Source of the DNA: Anthocerotibacter panamensis C109 | Lineage (GTDB): Bacteria; Cyanobacteriota; Cyanobacteriia; Gloeobacterales; Anthocerotibacteraceae | Direction of reading: 5' to 3' | DNA length: 64,000 nt | Assembly (NCBI RefSeq): GCF_018389385.1 | Contig: NZ_CP062698.1 | Coordinates: forward strand, 1,739,501 to 1,803,500 | Shown: positions 60,767 to 64,000 of the stretch, piece by piece | How positions within the stretch are numbered: the first letter of the stretch is position 1 | How the letters are laid out: every line of letters starts with the position of its first letter | Program-made: the position numbers and the translations under genes | The notes under the pieces: generated by a model | Seen by the model: the letters and a program-made list of their open reading frames with translations, nothing else | The model's database searches: none | What the model was told of the DNA's origin: nothing

Positions 60767-61651
60767 ATGCACCTTACGATTGAGTGTCTATCGGGTTCGC
60801 TAGCGGGAAAACAATTTAGGTTTGACCAGCCGCAGATCACCCTGGGGCGGGGCGAACAGCAAAAAAAAGATATTGATTTCGCCGATACGGACACAACAGT
60901 TTCCCGTGAACATGGCTTGTTTTTGATCCGAGAAGAGCAGGTCTTCTTCACCGACCAGAGCCGGGGTGGCACCTTTACACCCCGCGGCAAGCTCCAAGGC
61001 ACGACGATGGAACTCCAATCCGGCGATGAACTACGTCTGGGGGGCAAGAATGGCCCCATCCTGCGCGTCCTCTTCCACGCACCCACGCCCGCACAACCGC
61101 CCCGCGTTCCCCTGCCCACGCCACCGGCAGCACGCGCTCAGGATGCCACCGTGCTCCAGATGCCAGATTTTCAGCCCCCCGCAGCCATGGCTGGAGGATC
61201 AGCTGCGCCAGAAGCCACTGTGTTTCAATCGGGTGTGCCCACTTATTCCTCGCAGAACCCTCCTTCAGACGCCACCTATTTCCAGAGTGGTCCCCCGCCT
61301 GATGCGACCTATTTCCAGAGCGGGGCGCAGCCTCCGGCGGATGCGACTTATTTTCAGGGTGGGCCACTTTCGGGTGGACCATCGCCTACGGATGCCACAT
61401 ATTTTCAAGGCGGACCGCCCCCCGCTCCGGCGGATGCAACCTACTTCCAGCCTTCCAATTCCGCCCAGCCCGCTTGGAATCCTGCGTCCTCAGACCAGAC
61501 CTATGTGCAGCCGCAAACCTTAGATTCCGACCGCAGCCCTGCCCCTGTCAATCCTCCAAAGACCGCCTCTATCCCCTCCAAGCGCTGGCTCTTGCTCATC
61601 CCGGCGCTGTTGATCGTGGGTGGGGGCGTCTGGTTCTTCTTCTTGCGCTAG
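60767..61651 (+). CDS. Tail-anchored FHA-domain protein with tandem Thr motifs
   Basis: A 294-residue protein. An N-terminal FHA domain (about 1-105: TLGRGEQQKKDIDF, TVSREHGLFL, TMELQSGDELRLGG) binds phosphothreonine. A Pro-rich linker (about 106-255) carries repeated [D/E]-[A/Q]-T-[V/Y]-x-Q motifs. A single C-terminal membrane helix (RWLLLIPALLIVGGGVWFFF) ends the protein, so it should sit on the cytoplasmic face of the inner membrane. It is divergent from the PP2C gene, and convergent with prfC, which ends 9 bp away. Confidence 0.9.
   Translation: MHLTIECLSGSLAGKQFRFDQPQITLGRGEQQKKDIDFADTDTTVSREHGLFLIREEQVFFTDQSRGGTFTPRGKLQGTTMELQSGDELRLGGKNGPILRVLFHAPTPAQPPRVPLPTPPAARAQDATVLQMPDFQPPAAMAGGSAAPEATVFQSGVPTYSSQNPPSDATYFQSGPPPDATYFQSGAQPPADATYFQGGPLSGGPSPTDATYFQGGPPPAPADATYFQPSNSAQPAWNPASSDQTYVQPQTLDSDRSPAPVNPPKTASIPSKRWLLLIPALLIVGGGVWFFFLR
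61142..61513 (+). repeat. Tandem DATYFQ-type motifs in FHA protein linker
   Basis: Eight copies: DATVLQ (first at codon 126), EATVFQ, DATYFQ five times, and a diverged DQTYVQ, separated by Pro/Gly-rich spacers of about 6-15 residues. Thr at position 3 with an acidic residue two before and an aromatic or hydrophobic residue after recalls phosphothreonine sites read by FHA domains. Confidence 0.85.
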
Positions 61652-61659
61652 CCAAAAAA

Positions 61660-63267
61660 TTACAACGGGGCAATCTTTAAAAACTCCAGCTTCGGGTTGC
61701 GCGTTTTCATCTGATCCACTGCCCACTCATTCTTGAAAAGAACTACCCGGCGTCCGAAGCGGTCCTTCACGGTGAGCACGTCAGGATAGCGGTTCACTTG
61801 GGCGATAGCTTCGGGGTCGCCCTCGATCCAGCGGGCTAACTTATAAGGTAGCGGTTCTAAGAGCGTCTCCACGCCATATTCCGACTCCATCCGCGACTGA
61901 ATCACCTCGAACTGCAAATTCCCCACCGCCGCCAATACCGGGTCACGACGACTCTCATCCAGGTCATACATCACCTGCACCGCCCCCTCCTGACTCAACT
62001 GCTCAATGCCCTTGAGAAAGTTCTTGTATTTCGAGGGGTTGGGGTTGCGCAGTAAAGCAAAAAGTTCTGGTGGGAATTGGGGGATGCCCGCGAAGTGGAC
62101 TGGTTTGCCTACACAGACAGTGTCCCCGATGGCAAAAACCCCCGGATTGGTCAAGCCGATGATATCCCCGGCGTAGGCTTCCTCGATGACCTCGCGCTCC
62201 TGCCCAAAAAGCTTTTGCGGGCGGGTGAGGCGGATACGCTTGCCGGTGCGGACATGGTTTACGGTCATGTCCTTCTCAAAACGACCCGAACAGACCCGCA
62301 CAAAAGCGATACAGTCGCGGTGTTTGGCGTCCATATTCGCCTGGATCTTGAAAACAAACCCCGAGAATTCCTCCGCCCCCGGATCCACAGCACCCCCCTC
62401 GACCGCCCGCGCAGTGGGTCTAAGGGCCATTTGTGTGAACGTGTCGAGGAAAAGCTGCACCCCAAAGTTGGTCATCGCTGACCCAAAAAAGACCGGTGTG
62501 ATCTTCCCTGCCTGAACTCCCTGCAAGTCAAACGCGTCTCCGGCAATATCGAGGATCTCAAGCTCTTCGCGGAACTGCCGGTAGGTGTCCGGGTCGGTCG
62601 CAGCTTGAATCCGGGGGTCCTCGATCCCCGTCAATTCCACCGGAGCACGGCGACGCCCATGCTCACTGCCGTCGAAGAGGTGCATCTGCCGGGTCAGCCG
62701 GTCATAGACGCCCCTGAAGGTCGGTCCCATGCCGATCGGCCAATTGATGGGGAAGACCCCGATACCCAGGATCTTCTCCAACTCGTCTAAAAGTTGTAAG
62801 GGCTCGCGCCCCGGACGGTCCAACTTGTTGATAAACGTAAAAATCGGGATACCCCGTCGGCGGCAGACCTCAAAGAGTTTGCGCGTCTGCGGCTCGATAC
62901 CCTTGGCGGCGTCGATGAGCATGACGGCATTGTCCGCTGCGGTGAGCGTGCGGTAGGTGTCCTCAGAAAAATCCTGGTGACCGGGCGTATCGAGCAGATT
63001 TATTTGCTGCCCCGCATACGGAAATTGGAGGACTGTGGACGTAATCGAAATGCCCCGCTGTTGCTCTAGCGCCATCCAGTCTGAGGTAGCTGCTCGATGG
63101 TTGCGCTTAGCCCGCACCGAGCCTGCCAGCTCAATCGCCCCGCCATAGAGGAGCAATTTCTCGGTGAGGGTCGTCTTGCCTGCGTCCGGGTGGGAGATAA
63201 TAGCGAACGTACAGCGCCGCTGCACTTGTTCTTTGATACTTTCGTTTCCCGCTGTCGTCGCCAGCAT
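61660..63267 (-). CDS. prfC: Peptide chain release factor 3
   Basis: Translational GTPase that recycles RF1/RF2 from the ribosome after termination. 535 residues. Seen: G1 [51 protein letters not shown] (G2), [16 protein letters not shown] (G3), and [16 protein letters not shown] (G4). C-terminal domains with [20 protein letters not shown] and [15 protein letters not shown] match RF-3 and not EF-G. Divergent from fhs. Confidence 0.97.
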   Translation of the reverse strand: MLATTAGNESIKEQVQRRCTFAIISHPDAGKTTLTEKLLLYGGAIELAGSVRAKRNHRAATSDWMALEQQRGISITSTVLQFPYAGQQINLLDTPGHQDFSEDTYRTLTAADNAVMLIDAAKGIEPQTRKLFEVCRRRGIPIFTFINKLDRPGREPLQLLDELEKILGIGVFPINWPIGMGPTFRGVYDRLTRQMHLFDGSEHGRRRAPVELTGIEDPRIQAATDPDTYRQFREELEILDIAGDAFDLQGVQAGKITPVFFGSAMTNFGVQLFLDTFTQMALRPTARAVEGGAVDPGAEEFSGFVFKIQANMDAKHRDCIAFVRVCSGRFEKDMTVNHVRTGKRIRLTRPQKLFGQEREVIEEAYAGDIIGLTNPGVFAIGDTVCVGKPVHFAGIPQFPPELFALLRNPNPSKYKNFLKGIEQLSQEGAVQVMYDLDESRRDPVLAAVGNLQFEVIQSRMESEYGVETLLEPLPYKLARWIEGDPEAIAQVNRYPDVLTVKDRFGRRVVLFKNEWAVDQMKTRNPKLEFLKIAPL

Positions 63268-63422
63268 GTGCCTTTTCCTGGAACGTCCTAAGCCTATTTA
63301 ATTTTGGCACCCATTTCAAGGTATTGGGCCGAGTCAACCAGACGATCCCGCATACCCTCTAGATTCATTCTGCCGAAAGATGCGTACTCAGCCCTTTTTG
63401 CAGGAAGCTGGCCTGCATCGCC

Positions 63423-64000
63423 ATGAATCGCCCACTCCTTCCGATCCAATCGATTGCACACAGACTCGGGCTTGCCGATAGGTATCTAGAGCCCATCGGG
63501 ACTTATGGCGCGAAGCTCAAGCTGGAGCTGCTGACTGACCCAGATTACCCACAGCGGGGCAAGCTGGTCTTGGTGACAGCGACCACGCCCACCAAGACTG
63601 GAGAAGGAAAGACCGTAGTTGCCATCGGCTTGGCGCAGGGACTGGACCGCTTGGGCAAAAGAGCTTTGGTTACCTCGCGCGAGCCGTCTCTGGGACCAGT
63701 TTTTGGGGTGAAAGGGGGCGGCGTCGGGGGGGGATGCGCTCAAGTTGAGCCGAGTCAAAAGATCAATTTGCACTTCCACGGCGATTTTCACGCCATCACC
63801 TGCGCCCATAATCTCCTGGCGGCGATGCTTGACGCACAGGTCTTCCATGGCAATGACCTGGGTCTTGACTGCGCTCAGATCACCTGGCCCCGCACGCTCG
63901 ATATGAATGACCGACCGCTGCGTCAGGTCACGATTGGGCTGGGAGGAAAAAGGAATGGACCGCTCCGAGAAACCAATTTTGTCATTACGGCTGCTTCCGA
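63423..64000 (+). CDS. fhs: Formate-tetrahydrofolate ligase, 3'-truncated by window edge
   Basis: An open frame from ATG 63423 runs off the window end (192 codons visible). It makes 10-formyl-tetrahydrofolate from formate and ATP. Seen: VTATTPTKTGEGKTVVAIGLAQGL (P-loop-like ATP site), SREPSLGPVFGVKGGGVGGG, INLHFHGDFHAITCAHNLLAA, and RTLDMNDRPLRQVTIGLGG. The usual Tyr/Ser after GGG is Cys-Ala here (GGGCAQVEP). No strong ribosome-binding site is visible. About 155 bp separate it from the divergent prfC. Confidence 0.93.
   Translation, partial: MNRPLLPIQSIAHRLGLADRYLEPIGTYGAKLKLELLTDPDYPQRGKLVLVTATTPTKTGEGKTVVAIGLAQGLDRLGKRALVTSREPSLGPVFGVKGGGVGGGCAQVEPSQKINLHFHGDFHAITCAHNLLAAMLDAQVFHGNDLGLDCAQITWPRTLDMNDRPLRQVTIGLGGKRNGPLRETNFVITAAS

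Overview
The window reads as chromosomal DNA of a photosynthetic cyanobacterium. It carries chlorophyll synthase (chlG), phytoene synthase (crtB), the PanC-cytidylate kinase fusion typical of cyanobacteria, a CHASE2 Ser/Thr kinase, a LysM-DUF928 protein, and a type IV pilus operon with an AMIN-domain secretin. crtB stands apart from any crtP-type phytoene desaturase. That fits, but does not prove, an early-branching Gloeobacter-like lineage that uses CrtI. Both window edges cut genes: lysA at the left and fhs at the right.

Left third (1-22 kb): mostly housekeeping genes. lysA and a cupin come first, then crtB with a lipoprotein. Next are a metal ABC transporter (znuCB-like) preceded by a perfect Fur/Zur-type palindrome, and terC. 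tRNA-Trp(CCA) and rplS follow, then a secreted amidohydrolase, a ComEA-like HhH protein and lspA. A sucrose-phosphatase-like protein there has lost its catalytic residues. Then come a Lin0512 protein, rbgA, a lone ABC ATPase, panC-cmk, a four-GAF histidine kinase, an AmpG-like permease, a translationally coupled HTH regulator and M50 protease, and ftsQ-ftsZ followed by an overlapping GIY-YIG ORF.

Middle (22-36 kb): a prepilin peptidase and the pilus alignment operon pilM-N-O-P-like-Q, then chlG, a small exported protein and nadC. An electrophile-defence locus follows (Old Yellow Enzyme, YqhD aldehyde reductase, NemR-like TetR), with an 18-bp perfect operator palindrome and a second partial copy. 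After it lies an unusual sensor kinase that joins an AhpD-like CxxCH domain to a LOV photoreceptor domain.

Right part (36-62 kb): the most striking locus. In order it holds a 57-residue protein, a CHASE2 Ser/Thr kinase, a LysM-DUF928 envelope protein behind a near-consensus promoter, and a 5615-residue two-partner-secretion exoprotein. That exoprotein has a TPS export domain, about 4,200 residues of internally duplicated beta-helix repeats and a C-terminal CHAT (caspase-like) protease domain with an intact His/Cys pair. It is followed by its TpsB outer-membrane transporter, a PP2C phosphatase, and a tail-anchored FHA protein with tandem [D/E]-A-T-[V/Y]-x-Q motifs. I infer a kinase/phosphatase/FHA signalling set next to a secreted, protease-tipped fibre. 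The physical link is seen; the functional link is a hypothesis. prfC and the start of fhs close the window.
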